A stretch of 12,837 nt of DNA from Chitinophagaceae bacterium. Its GTDB lineage: Bacteria > Bacteroidota > Bacteroidia > Chitinophagales > Chitinophagaceae. The DNA lies in contig JAJTCI010000029.1 of the NCBI GenBank assembly GCA_021323155.1, forward strand, positions 1 to 12,837, in the 5' to 3' direction. The stretch's first letter is position 1, and the number at the start of each line of letters is the position of its first letter. A program made the position numbers and the translations under genes. Positions 1 to 7,639 of the stretch are shown here, piece after piece. The notes beneath the pieces were generated by a model that was not told the origin of the DNA, ran no database searches, and saw nothing but the letters and a program-made list of their open reading frames with translations.

Positions 1-385
1 CGGATGTTGTCGCGAAAGGAGCATCCAGTGGCAACGCCACACGTGTAGGAGCAGTTCTCCTTACTATGATCGTTTTATTATCGCCGTTCTGCTGGATGAT
101 GGTGATATTATTATCCGTGGGTGCTACCGCGGCTCTCGCCTGTACGACTGTTGTCGCGTCTTTCACCGCGATCGCTTTACCGGTGCGTGCGTTGAGTTTT
201 TCAATTTCCTGTGCGTTCTTATACACCAGTTTCACTTCAGCACCCGACGATGCATCCAATTGCCGGACTTCCGTCCAGTTGGAGCTACCCTTTTGAGAGC
301 CTGTTATCGCATAAGCTTTGATCTGGGCTTCGGCCGTACCAACGCAAAAGGTCACTGCCGAAAGGAGTAGAATTTTTCGTTTCAT
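1..385 (-). CDS. Secreted protein of unknown function, C-terminus cut by window edge
   Basis: Reading the minus strand from the ATG at 385 gives 128 codons with no stop before the window ends, so the gene is open at its 3' end. The start MKRKILLLSAVTFCVGTAEA followed by Gln is a clear Sec signal peptide with probable cleavage after Ala20. The mature part is polar and contains segments such as NWTEVRQLDASSGAEVKL and NNITIIQQNGDNKTIIV. I do not recognise a family. A -33/-7 promoter lies about 27 bp upstream, which supports this start. The gene is divergent from the lipoprotein gene at 595. What is visible says only that it is exported to the periplasm or cell surface. The missing C-terminus could hold a T9SS sorting domain or another diagnostic domain. 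Confidence 0.75.
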   Translation of the reverse strand, partial: MKRKILLLSAVTFCVGTAEAQIKAYAITGSQKGSSNWTEVRQLDASSGAEVKLVYKNAQEIEKLNARTGKAIAVKDATTVVQARAAVAPTDNNITIIQQNGDNKTIIVRRTAPTRVALPLDAPFATTS

Positions 386-411
386 GGTAGTAGGTTTTTG
401 TTAGAATAATT

Positions 412-440
412 CAAATTACGACAAGTTTCGTTGAAGCCAA
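412..440 (-). promoter_or_regulatory. Candidate Bacteroidota promoter for the secreted-protein gene
   Basis: On the minus strand a TTG (440-438, within TTTTGTTG) is separated by 19 bp from TAATTTG (418-412). This resembles the Bacteroidota -33 TTTG / -7 TAnnTTTG promoter, although the -7 element is one base short of consensus. The predicted transcript start lies about 20 nt before the ATG at 385. Confidence 0.4.
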
Positions 441-526
441 CAAAATATTGCTTTTTTTCCGCAGGTATTGGATGAACGGTAGCACCGGATTGCGGGGCAA
501 CGGGAAGGGCTTTGGCAGGGACCGGG

Positions 527-551
527 CCCTATTTAAACATTAAATTAAGGG
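527..551. other. AT-rich inverted repeat in the divergent intergenic region
   Basis: ATTTAA (531-536) and TTAAAT (540-545) form a perfect 6-bp inverted repeat around ACA. Outer arms CCCT (527-530) and AGGG (548-551) add four pairs with a 2-nt bulge. It lies 43 bp upstream of the lipoprotein start. It could be an operator or a transcript hairpin. I saw no clear -7 element for the plus-strand gene in the 386-594 interval, so its role is open. Confidence 0.3.
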
Positions 552-594
552 TGTGCAGCTGGCGGTACTGCCATAAAATGCTTTCTTTTGTTAT

Positions 595-1176
595 ATGAAA
601 AGACTGATGATCGCCTGCTGCCTGCCTGTCCTGTTTTCCTGCAGTAATACAAATGACTTTGACGCTGACCTCGATAAGAAGGTGAGCCAACCGGCCAATC
701 CTTCAGCAGCGGGGGCTAATGTTTCTAATTCGGTCAACCTGAATAAGCAAAATTCCCTGGTGCCGCCAGTCGCTACACCAGCAGGCACCCAGCAACCGGT
801 GATCACTTCAGTACCCGTACCTCAACCAGCCGCTACCGCCGGCAAAACAACGGCACCCGGCATGAACCCGCCACACGGCGCACCGGGTCATATTTGTGGT
901 ATCCCTGAGGGAGCGCCGCTGAGTTCGGCTCCAAAGACAACCACCACGACCTCTACAGTACCGCCCCAGAATATTACGATCAACCCGGTCAAGTCAACCA
1001 AAAAGACCGCACCCGGAATGAACCCTCCCCACGGAGAACCTGGTCACGTTTGCGGCATACCGGAGGGCGCTCCGCTTAACTCGGCTCCTGCTACGCCGGC
1101 TAAGGCGGGCAGCACCAGTACCACCAACGCGCCAGTTATCGAACAGTGGAAGACGATAGACACCACCAAGAATTAA
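595..1176 (+). CDS. Small lipoprotein with two GMNPPHG...PGHxC motifs
   Basis: The product is 193 aa. The N-terminus MKRLMIACCLPVLFSCSN has a lipobox-like end (VLFSC), which predicts lipidation at Cys16. The body is low-complexity Pro/Thr/Ser/Ala linker. It carries two near-identical 28-residue units at residues 86-113 and 138-165. Each has the core GMNPPHGxPGHxC followed by GIPEGAPL. From memory, a very similar motif (NPPHGxPGHxC, then GAPL) recurs in many short Bacteroidota lipoproteins of unknown function. Its conserved Met, two His and Cys could bind a metal, but that is inference. The stop lies 8 bp before the M23-like gene, so the two are probably co-transcribed. No enzymatic domain is visible. 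Confidence 0.85.
   Translation: MKRLMIACCLPVLFSCSNTNDFDADLDKKVSQPANPSAAGANVSNSVNLNKQNSLVPPVATPAGTQQPVITSVPVPQPAATAGKTTAPGMNPPHGAPGHICGIPEGAPLSSAPKTTTTTSTVPPQNITINPVKSTKKTAPGMNPPHGEPGHVCGIPEGAPLNSAPATPAKAGSTSTTNAPVIEQWKTIDTTKN
850..933 (+). repeat. Coding repeat unit 1 (28 aa, GMNPPHG motif)
   Basis: This segment encodes residues 86-113 of the lipoprotein. Its core, GMNPPHGAPGHIC followed by GIPEGAPLSSAP, differs from the second unit at only a few residues (Ala/Glu after PPHG, Ile/Val before Cys, Ser/Asn after APL). Confidence 0.85.
1006..1089 (+). repeat. Coding repeat unit 2 (28 aa, GMNPPHG motif)
   Basis: This segment encodes residues 138-165, with core GMNPPHGEPGHVC followed by GIPEGAPLNSAP. 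It is separated from unit 1 by a Thr/Pro-rich linker of 24 residues. The DNA copies differ at many third positions, so the duplication is not recent or has diverged under protein-level selection. Confidence 0.85.
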
Positions 1177-1184
1177 GCGTTTGA

Positions 1185-1775
1185 ATGAAGGCCATCGCGG
1201 TTGTTGTATTGGCGATCATCGCCGTATCGTGCACTGTTAGCAAAGACCCACAAAGGCAGACCGCCCGCCTGCTCCAGAAAGGAAAGATCAAAGAAGATAC
1301 GAGCTGGGTATACGCGTTGCCGTATGACGCCGGTAAGAGCCACCTGGTAGTGCAGGGTTACTATAGCAGTTTCTCCCATAAGAACCGTTCAGCATTAGAT
1401 TTCAAAATGAAAAAGGGCACCCGCATTCTTGCGGCAAGAGACGGCGTAGTGGTACGCATGCAGGAAGAGAACAATAAAGGTGGCTGGAATAAGAAATACA
1501 GGCAGTTCGCCAATTACGTGGTGGTGCAGCATGCTGACAGTACGCGTGCGGGCTACTGGCACCTGCAACAAAATGGTGTGCTGGTTAAACTGGGTGATAG
1601 CGTAAAGCAGGGACAACCCATCGCGCTCAGCGGGAATACGGGTTATTCCTCGATGCCGCACCTTCATTTCATGGTTTGGAAAAGCTCCAATGGCAAGTGG
1701 ACGCAGGTCCCTACCCGCTTCATGACCAGGAAAGGGCCAGGTTACTTGAGGCCCCTCCGGAAGTATAAATATTAA
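1185..1775 (+). CDS. M23-family (LytM-like) peptidase, probable lipoprotein
   Basis: The product is 196 aa. A hydrophobic N-terminus ends at AVSC16, a loose Bacteroidota-type lipobox. From about residue 55 to 170 the sequence fits the peptidase M23 fold: SHKNRSALDF (His65, Asp72), then KKGTRILAARDGVVV, then YWHLQ (His126), then GNTGYSSMPHLHF (His159 and His161). M23 enzymes are zinc endopeptidases that cut peptidoglycan cross-bridges, so a periplasmic wall-remodelling role is likely. The first zinc ligands are spaced H-x6-D here, not the H-x3-D of LytM. I recall this spacing from a group of M23 proteins with SH...ALDF, so I take the protein as active but without certainty. It lies 8 bp after the twin-motif lipoprotein gene. 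Confidence 0.87.
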   Translation: MKAIAVVVLAIIAVSCTVSKDPQRQTARLLQKGKIKEDTSWVYALPYDAGKSHLVVQGYYSSFSHKNRSALDFKMKKGTRILAARDGVVVRMQEENNKGGWNKKYRQFANYVVVQHADSTRAGYWHLQQNGVLVKLGDSVKQGQPIALSGNTGYSSMPHLHFMVWKSSNGKWTQVPTRFMTRKGPGYLRPLRKYKY

Positions 1776-1798
1776 GACCCCGGCATAACCGAGGCCTT
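1774..1798. terminator. Possible bidirectional terminator hairpin
   Basis: AAGACCCCGG (1774-1783) and CCGAGGCCTT (1789-1798) form a 10-bp stem with loop CATAA. In minus-strand RNA it is complete with two G-U pairs; in plus-strand RNA it has two mismatches. It overlaps the M23 gene stop codon and lies 64 bp past the stop of the outer-membrane receptor gene. The flanking tracts are AT-rich but not pure U-runs, so termination is only probable. Confidence 0.4.
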
Positions 1799-1862
1799 AT
1801 CTATATAAACCCCACACTTACTTATCAATGTTTCACTTAATCAACACTACCACTACCGCCAT

Positions 1863-4283
1863 TTAATTTCCTCCTCCTATCAGGTCATCATTCGTCACTC
1901 CCTTTTTCTTCGAGACATTCTCCGTCAGCTTCCCGAAATTCCAGGTCATCGAAAGCGCCAGCCCCCGGAACAGGAAGGTACTGGTGGTCTCAGTCCTGAA
2001 ATTAGGATCGTTCAGGATCATCCGGTAATCCCAGTTCTCCCTGAGGAAATTGCTGGCACCCACTGACACGTTCAGTTTTTCGTTGAACATCTTGTAGCCG
2101 AAATTCAGTCCGTACCAGTGGTTCAGGGGGTACCTGAATTGGATGGTAACCGGTGAACGCCAGAAACCGGCGTAGGCGCTTATATTGAATCGTTTGTTGA
2201 TGCTGTAATTGGTGTTAAGGTTCGCGTTGCCACCGACGCCACTGTTAGACTGGCTGCTCAGTGTCTTATTTTTTACATGGTTGAACCGGACATTGCCATG
2301 CAGGAAGATGTTCCACTTCTGGTTCACCTTCACGTTCATATTCGCGTTCAGGTTCAGTTGTAATTCTTCTCCCAGGTTAGCGCTCGTGGTGGCCGTCACC
2401 CCGGTGGCCTGGTTGAAACTGGCGTATTGCACGATCATGTCGTCGCTGTAACTCCCCGTCAACGTAAGACTGGCAAACGAACCGTTCTTGTTGATCCTTG
2501 CCTGGGCGGATACGCTATGGATCGTCTGCGGATCCAGTCCCGGGTTGCCGTAAGATATGTACAGCGAGTCGTTATTGTTCACAAAAGGATTCAGGTTCCA
2601 GATATACGGGCGTTGTAACCGTTTGCCGTAAGTAAACACCATGCTGGTGCTATTGCTCAACTTAAGACTCGCCTGCAGGTTTGGCAATAAGGCGGTGTAT
2701 TCCTGGTTGACGTTGGTTGCCGTGGAAACAAAATCACCGTCAACAACGGTGTGCTCCGCACGCAGTCCCAGTCTGAGCGTGGTATTCTTTACCTTAAAGC
2801 TATACGTGGTGTAAGCGCTGTATACATCCTGGTTGTAACTGAAGTAATCGGTGTTGGCAGGGTTCACTTTAAAATCTGTGGCCGCGTCATATTTGATCTG
2901 GCTGTTGAAATCTGAAGTAGCGCGGCGAAGGATCGCCTTCACGCCGGATTCCAATTTGATATTGTTCTTGAATGGCTGGATATAATCTGATTGGAAAGTA
3001 TACTGCCTGTTTTTGGCGACGCTCCTGTTGAGTATATAACGGTCCGTCCCGCTGTTATCCTGGAAGCTGTTGCTGAACTGGTTATTGTCTCCAAGTTCGC
3101 CGTTAAGCCGGATAGTGAATTCTTTCTCCGGGTTGCTCTTGTATTTCCGGATAAAGTCGGTTCCGATGCTGGTAGTCGGGTACTCGTTTCTATTCCGCAA
3201 TTGGTAATAACTGCTCGAGGCATGGGCCGATGGGAATTCGGTGAAGATGATCTGCCCGAGCATTGATTCATTCCATCCCCCACTTACATTCCCATAAGCA
3301 CTTATTGTATTGAGGGAGTCGATCTCGAAACTCGCCTCGGCGTTGCCGAAATTCCAGAAATTGTTATTGGTCCTGTTCCCTTCCAGTACACGGCGTGTAA
3401 ACACCGATGGCACCAAAGGGATCGTTTCGGTTCTGCTACTGCCGGGTTGGTTGAAGTTTCTTCCCGCGCCATAGTAAGCGGTCGCGCCCAGCTTACCCAC
3501 CTTCACACTGAGGTTGGCATTGACATTAGCGAACCGGTTACTGCTCGCGTAAGTCGATATAGAACCGTTGTATCCTTTTAGCTTTTTCTTCGTGATGATG
3601 TTGATGATCCCGCCGATGCCTTCGCCATCATATTTGGCACCTGGCGAAGTGATCACTTCTATCTTCGTAATGAGCGCGCCCGGGAAGCCCTTCAGCGCCT
3701 CTTTTACATTCTGCGCGAACATAGCGGTCTCTTTCCCGTTCAACAATACTTTGAAATTGCTCTGGCCGTTCACGGTGATATTGCTCTCTCCATCTACGCT
3801 CACAAACGGGGTCTTTCTCAGGATGTCGATCGCCGTTTCTGTTTTGGTGGCAGGATCATTCTCCACGTTGAATATGATCTTATCGTCTTTTTGCTCGATC
3901 AGCGGCTTACGCGCCGTAACCGTTACTCCCGTCAAGTCTGTAGCAGTCGCCGCCAGTTCAATGGTACCCGCATCGGTATTGGCGGCTCCTGTTAAGACAA
4001 GCCCGACCTGTTTATCAGTATAACCTGTATGACTCACCACCAGCGTATATTTTCCCGTATCAATATCCCTGAATTTAAATACGCCTTTTTCATTGGTATA
4101 GGTGGTCCTGAGCGCTTCCTGCATCTGGGCGGAACGGTACAGGCCGACCGTAGCGTAGGCCAGTACACCTTTGATACTATCCTTAACGGTTCCCGAGATA
4201 TTGGTGCGGGTAGATTGCGCGTTCGCGGAACCAATAATCATAACCAAGAAAAAAAGCAGGCATGTGCGGAGACGATTGTTCAT
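1863..4283 (-). CDS. TonB-receptor-like outer-membrane beta-barrel protein (OMP_b-brl_3 type)
   Basis: The product is 806 aa when started at MNNRLRTCLLFFLVMIIGSA, a good signal peptide ending at NAQ23. An in-frame ATG 41 codons upstream would bury the signal peptide, so I reject it. Residues ~28-112 are a CarboxypepD_reg-like beta-sandwich (NISGTVKDSIKGVLAYATV). A TonB-box-like LTGVTVTARKP lies at 117-126 and a plug domain at ~130-232 (AIDILRKTPFVSVDGE, then VITSPGAKYDGEGIGGIINI). The rest is a beta-rich barrel. This architecture is typical of the Bacteroidota 'outer membrane beta-barrel family' rather than true SusC, and no SusD-like gene is adjacent. The substrate cannot be read from sequence. 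A terminator at 4405-4428 isolates it from the upstream gene, so it is probably monocistronic. No convincing promoter was seen. Confidence 0.88.
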   Translation of the reverse strand: MNNRLRTCLLFFLVMIIGSANAQSTRTNISGTVKDSIKGVLAYATVGLYRSAQMQEALRTTYTNEKGVFKFRDIDTGKYTLVVSHTGYTDKQVGLVLTGAANTDAGTIELAATATDLTGVTVTARKPLIEQKDDKIIFNVENDPATKTETAIDILRKTPFVSVDGESNITVNGQSNFKVLLNGKETAMFAQNVKEALKGFPGALITKIEVITSPGAKYDGEGIGGIINIITKKKLKGYNGSISTYASSNRFANVNANLSVKVGKLGATAYYGAGRNFNQPGSSRTETIPLVPSVFTRRVLEGNRTNNNFWNFGNAEASFEIDSLNTISAYGNVSGGWNESMLGQIIFTEFPSAHASSSYYQLRNRNEYPTTSIGTDFIRKYKSNPEKEFTIRLNGELGDNNQFSNSFQDNSGTDRYILNRSVAKNRQYTFQSDYIQPFKNNIKLESGVKAILRRATSDFNSQIKYDAATDFKVNPANTDYFSYNQDVYSAYTTYSFKVKNTTLRLGLRAEHTVVDGDFVSTATNVNQEYTALLPNLQASLKLSNSTSMVFTYGKRLQRPYIWNLNPFVNNNDSLYISYGNPGLDPQTIHSVSAQARINKNGSFASLTLTGSYSDDMIVQYASFNQATGVTATTSANLGEELQLNLNANMNVKVNQKWNIFLHGNVRFNHVKNKTLSSQSNSGVGGNANLNTNYSINKRFNISAYAGFWRSPVTIQFRYPLNHWYGLNFGYKMFNEKLNVSVGASNFLRENWDYRMILNDPNFRTETTSTFLFRGLALSMTWNFGKLTENVSKKKGVTNDDLIGGGN

Positions 4284-4404
4284 AAGCGGGACCGGTTGTT
4301 TACGAAGTGCATCGTAAAGAGAATGCATTTCATACACCGGCGGCGTTTCAATTTGATAAATGGGTAATTTTTCCTGACGACTGGCGGTGATTGTTAAAAG
4401 AATC

Positions 4405-4428
4405 AAAAAGGGCCGCTATAAACGGCCC
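4405..4428 (-). terminator. Rho-independent terminator of the T9SS-sorted protein gene
   Basis: On the minus strand GGGCCG (4428-4423), a 7-nt loop, and CGGCCC (4415-4410) are followed directly by TTTTT (4409-4405). It lies about 35 bp past the stop codon at 4463. This is a textbook intrinsic terminator. Confidence 0.85.
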
Positions 4429-4462
4429 CTGCACACAACACTACGTCTTAACTCCGAAATTC

Positions 4463-5176
4463 TTATTGTACAATGAGCTTCTGGGTGAGTTGTTGCTTAG
4501 TCGCCTCATCGATCATCGACAAGTAATAAATACCTGCCGAAATGTTGGAAGGAAGTTCCAATTGATAAGACTGGTGCTTCCCGGTAATGGTAAATCGTTT
4601 CTGCAGGATACTCCTGGAGGCATTATCAAGCATCAGCAATTCATAACTACCAGGGTTGGCAGGCTGAACATTTACAAATTGTCCTCTTATTGCAGGATTG
4701 GGGAATATCGTCCAGCTCACCATCGCAGGTGTTGGGGATATGAGTGTATCCTTCCGGTAGGATAAGGAATAACCGGTGGCTGGGCATCCACGTCGCCGCC
4801 TTGAACAGGCAACAACAAGTTCATCGATCAATAACGCCTGGTCCTGTAGTGTAATATCAATACGCACCGAGTCCACGGGCAGTTGCACCGTAATCGATCT
4901 GCTTTTAAAACCGACACAGGAAATCTCCAGGAGCACATTGCCCCTTGCAGGAATGTTCAAATAAAAACTGCCATCAGTAGCGGCTGCAGTACCCATTGCT
5001 GTAGCACCCACCTTCACCGTTGTGCCGGCAATTGGATTGCCCGCCGAATCGGTAACCCTACCAGTTATGATCGCTTGGTGTATGTTATCTCCTGTATTGC
5101 ATTTTGCTTGCCCATAGGCATTCATACTGGTCGTGCATACGACCGTCACAACGAACAAGGCTACAAATGTGTTCAT
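4463..5176 (-). CDS. Surface protein: CarboxypepD_reg-like domain plus T9SS type A sorting domain
   Basis: The product is 237 aa. Residues 1-22 are a signal peptide (MNTFVALFVV...MNAYG). Residues ~35-111 form a carboxypeptidase-regulatory-like beta-sandwich (AIITGRVTDSAGNPIAGTTV, then VLLEISCVGFKSRSI). Next comes IDELVV (117-122), which resembles the TonB-box region that follows this domain in SusC-type receptors. A basic, Cys-flanked stretch CSRRRRGC is at 124-131. Residues ~158-237 match the T9SS type A C-terminal sorting domain (IFPNPAIRGQFVNV ... SAGIYYLSMIDE ... QKLIVQ). The protein should cross the outer membrane by the Por system and be anchored on the surface. The plug and barrel of a receptor are absent. 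Its function is unknown; it might be a small adhesin or structural module. It has its own terminator and is divergent from the DUF2130 gene. Confidence 0.85.
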   Translation of the reverse strand: MNTFVALFVVTVVCTTSMNAYGQAKCNTGDNIHQAIITGRVTDSAGNPIAGTTVKVGATAMGTAAATDGSFYLNIPARGNVLLEISCVGFKSRSITVQLPVDSVRIDITLQDQALLIDELVVACSRRRRGCPATGYSLSYRKDTLISPTPAMVSWTIFPNPAIRGQFVNVQPANPGSYELLMLDNASRSILQKRFTITGKHQSYQLELPSNISAGIYYLSMIDEATKQQLTQKLIVQ

Positions 5177-5334
5177 ATTAGTTTGCTATAGGAACCAGAT
5201 GCATTACATAACCTAATTGCATAAACTTTTCTAAAATCTTTGCGGGCCTGTAAATCAACAGTATCCCGGATGTGAGAATACAATGCTAAATAATTGAGCA
5301 AGGTTTTGTAATATTGAACAGTAAACCAGGAAAT

Positions 5335-6606
5335 ATGCCTACCCAGATAAAATGTCCCAGTTGCAGTTTTGAATTCCCTTTGGAGGACGCGTTGAACGAT
5401 GAACTGAAGTCCGAGATCGAGAAGCAAAAACAGGAACTGCGGCAACAGATGCTGGATTATAAGAAGAACGCGGAACTCAAGATCCGCCAGATGGAGGAAG
5501 ATAATAAAAAAGAAGCGCAGAAACAGGAAGAGGCGTTCCAGCAGAAGATGCAGGAGGAGCTCAAAAAGAAGAACGCGGAAATAGAAGCCTCCATCCGCAA
5601 ATCACTGGCGGCCGATTTCGAGAACCAGGTGAAGACGCTCCAGCAAACCAATGCCGACAATGAAGAGAAGCTGAAACTGGCACGGCTGAAAGAGTTTGAA
5701 TACCTGGAGAAAGAAAGGCAGTTAAAGGCGAAAGAGGAAGAACTGGAACTGAGCGTGAAGCGCAGGATCAACGAGGAGCGGGAAAAAATGTCGAAAGAGA
5801 TCCGGGAACTGGAAAAGCAAAAGCTGGAGCAGGTAGAGTCGGAGTTCAGGATGAAGCTGGCCGAAAAAGAGAAACAACTGGAAGACCAGAAGAAATTAGC
5901 GGAAGAAGCGGTGCGCAAAGCACAGCAGGGAAGCATGCAGCTGCAGGGCGAAGTGCAGGAGCTGATGCTGGAAGAGATACTTCGGTCTACTTTCCCTTAC
6001 GATAAGATCACGCCAGTAGGCAAGGGCGTGCGCGGGGCGGATTGCATCCACACCGTATGCAATCCCTTTGGCCAGGAATGTGGCAGGATCATCTACGAGA
6101 GTAAACGCACCAAAGATTTCTCCGCCGAGTGGATCGATAAACTCAAAGCCGATATGCGTACACTGGGCGCCGACATCGCCGTCATCGTTACCCAGGCATT
6201 GCCGAAGGACATGGACCGTTTTGGGGAAAAGGACGGCGTGTACATCTGCACCTTCGCGGAAGTAAGAAGCCTCTGCGCCATATTAAGGAACAGCATCATC
6301 AGCATATTCAAGATCACGTCCACGCAACAGAAAGCGGGTGATAAGATGAGCCTGCTTTACGATTACCTCACCGGTAACGAGTTCGGTGAACAATGGAAAG
6401 CGATCCGCGAGGGCTTTATGGGTATGAAACTGAGCATCCAGAAAGAACGCGATGCGATGGAGAAACTCTGGAAGTCGCGAGAGAAACAATTGGAAATGGT
6501 ATTACTCAACGCCACCCGCATCCATGGTTCTATTGACGGTATCGCCGGGAAGGATGTGAACATTAACCTCCTCGACGGCGCCGAGGAATTGTATATTGAA
6601 TCATAA
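5335..6606 (+). CDS. DUF2130 protein: coiled coil with nuclease-like C-terminal domain
   Basis: I start at the ATG at 5335 (423 aa); a TTG seven codons upstream is possible but less likely. The N-terminus has one CPSC knuckle (Cys7, Cys10). Residues ~25-215 are a long charged coiled coil rich in Lys, Glu and Gln. Residues ~215-390 match the DUF2130 domain: VGKGVRGADCIHTV, then GRIIYESKRTKDFSAEWIDK, then KDMDRFGEKDGVYIC. Asp236, Glu255 and Lys257 are spaced like the D...ExK core of PD-(D/E)XK nucleases, and the coiled-coil-plus-nuclease plan recalls RmuC. Nuclease activity is therefore inferred, not known. The stop overlaps the ATG of the M90-like peptidase gene (TAATG), so the two are coupled. 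The coiled coil leaves a false Ser-rich reading frame on the opposite strand. Confidence 0.85.
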   Translation: MPTQIKCPSCSFEFPLEDALNDELKSEIEKQKQELRQQMLDYKKNAELKIRQMEEDNKKEAQKQEEAFQQKMQEELKKKNAEIEASIRKSLAADFENQVKTLQQTNADNEEKLKLARLKEFEYLEKERQLKAKEEELELSVKRRINEEREKMSKEIRELEKQKLEQVESEFRMKLAEKEKQLEDQKKLAEEAVRKAQQGSMQLQGEVQELMLEEILRSTFPYDKITPVGKGVRGADCIHTVCNPFGQECGRIIYESKRTKDFSAEWIDKLKADMRTLGADIAVIVTQALPKDMDRFGEKDGVYICTFAEVRSLCAILRNSIISIFKITSTQQKAGDKMSLLYDYLTGNEFGEQWKAIREGFMGMKLSIQKERDAMEKLWKSREKQLEMVLLNATRIHGSIDGIAGKDVNINLLDGAEELYIES

Positions 6607-7613
6607 TGCCTGATAGTTTCTACCTGGTGGAAGAAGGCCGGAAGGTGCCTTTTGACAGCCTCCCGGCGGAGATGAGGGAACTCATCACCGAAAACCGGTA
6701 TACCATACCCGAAACGCCGCCTCGTTCCGATTATGGCTGGACACCATTCGTAGTAGTAATGACCTCGGTGATCGCTCTTGCCGTCATCGGTGTGAAAAGG
6801 GCCTGGAAAATAAAAGGCACTACACTACTTGCCAATGGTGGCGACAAGCGTTCGACCGAAATAGAAAGGATCAATGGAAAACTCAGCGGTTACCATGTGT
6901 ACCACGGCAGGGATATTATCGTGGCTGATGAACAGTTTGAAAAGATACTCGGCAAACGCTGTGCTTACTACCGCAGGCTGGCGCCCGAACTAAAAGAGAA
7001 ATTCCTGCGGCGGGTGAAGGATTTCATGAGATCGAAGACCTTCCTGATAAGGGGCGATGAACCATTCGTCGACATGCCGGTACTCTTAAGCGCGACGGCG
7101 GTGCAGCTCAGTTTTGGTTTAGATAAATACCTGTTGCCGCATTACGATTACATCCGCATCTTCCCCGAAGAGTACTTTGCCGCCGATCAGAGCCTGCGTG
7201 TGCTGGCAGGACACGTATACGGAAACACTATCACCATTGCCTGGAACAAGTTCCTGCAAGGCCATGAAGAAACGAATGACGGCGTGAATCTCGGCCTGCA
7301 CGAAATGGCACACGCTTTTTATTTCCAGTTAACGGAGGCCACGTTCGGGCGCTGCGATGAATTCGCGGCCAGTTTCGAAACGGTGATCAAAGAGGGAGAA
7401 GAAGTTTTCCAACTGAAAGATCACCGGCCATCCGAGCTATTCACCAGGAACGCCTACCGCAACCTGCAGGAGTTCTGGGCGGAGAGCGTAGAACTCTTCT
7501 TCGAGCGGCCCGCTGATCTTAAAAGGGAAAATGGTGATGTATATGAAGCATTGAAAAACATCCTGAAACAGGACCCGGTACACGGGTTGTACCCGGTGAT
7601 CCCTAATTCTTAA
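6606..7613 (+). CDS. Membrane-anchored M90 (MtfA-like) zinc peptidase
   Basis: The product is 335 aa. A polar N-terminus of about 45 residues is followed by one transmembrane segment (~46-63, FVVVMTSVIALAVIGV) and then basic KRAWKIK. By the positive-inside rule the large C-terminal domain should be cytoplasmic. That domain matches the M90 glucose-regulated peptidase family: GNTITIAWNKFLQG, then NDGVNLGLHEMAHAF with the zinc-binding HEMAH at 232-236, then QEFWAESVELFFERP, where Glu289 is the likely third ligand. E. coli MtfA is a soluble protein that binds the repressor Mlc; the added membrane anchor sets this protein apart. The start overlaps the DUF2130 stop by one base, which indicates translational coupling. 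Convergent dcd ends 26 bp downstream. Confidence 0.85.
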   Translation: MPDSFYLVEEGRKVPFDSLPAEMRELITENRYTIPETPPRSDYGWTPFVVVMTSVIALAVIGVKRAWKIKGTTLLANGGDKRSTEIERINGKLSGYHVYHGRDIIVADEQFEKILGKRCAYYRRLAPELKEKFLRRVKDFMRSKTFLIRGDEPFVDMPVLLSATAVQLSFGLDKYLLPHYDYIRIFPEEYFAADQSLRVLAGHVYGNTITIAWNKFLQGHEETNDGVNLGLHEMAHAFYFQLTEATFGRCDEFAASFETVIKEGEEVFQLKDHRPSELFTRNAYRNLQEFWAESVELFFERPADLKRENGDVYEALKNILKQDPVHGLYPVIPNS

Positions 7614-7639
7614 TTTTGAATTCTTAAATCTTAATTTCC

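Noticed and set aside
1..385. Curlin-like amyloid repeats in the truncated secreted protein
   Set aside because: Only one QxGxN-like element (QNGDN) is visible; curlin proteins have several regularly spaced copies.
1863..5176. SusC/SusD polysaccharide utilisation locus
   Set aside because: The receptor is of the OMP_b-brl_3 type, there is no SusD-like lipoprotein or glycoside hydrolase, and a terminator separates the two minus-strand genes.
5457..5936. 159-aa Ser/Phe-rich open frame on the minus strand
   Set aside because: It is the antisense shadow of the Lys/Glu/Gln-rich coiled coil of the DUF2130 gene; the composition follows from codon complementarity and there is no domain or start signal.
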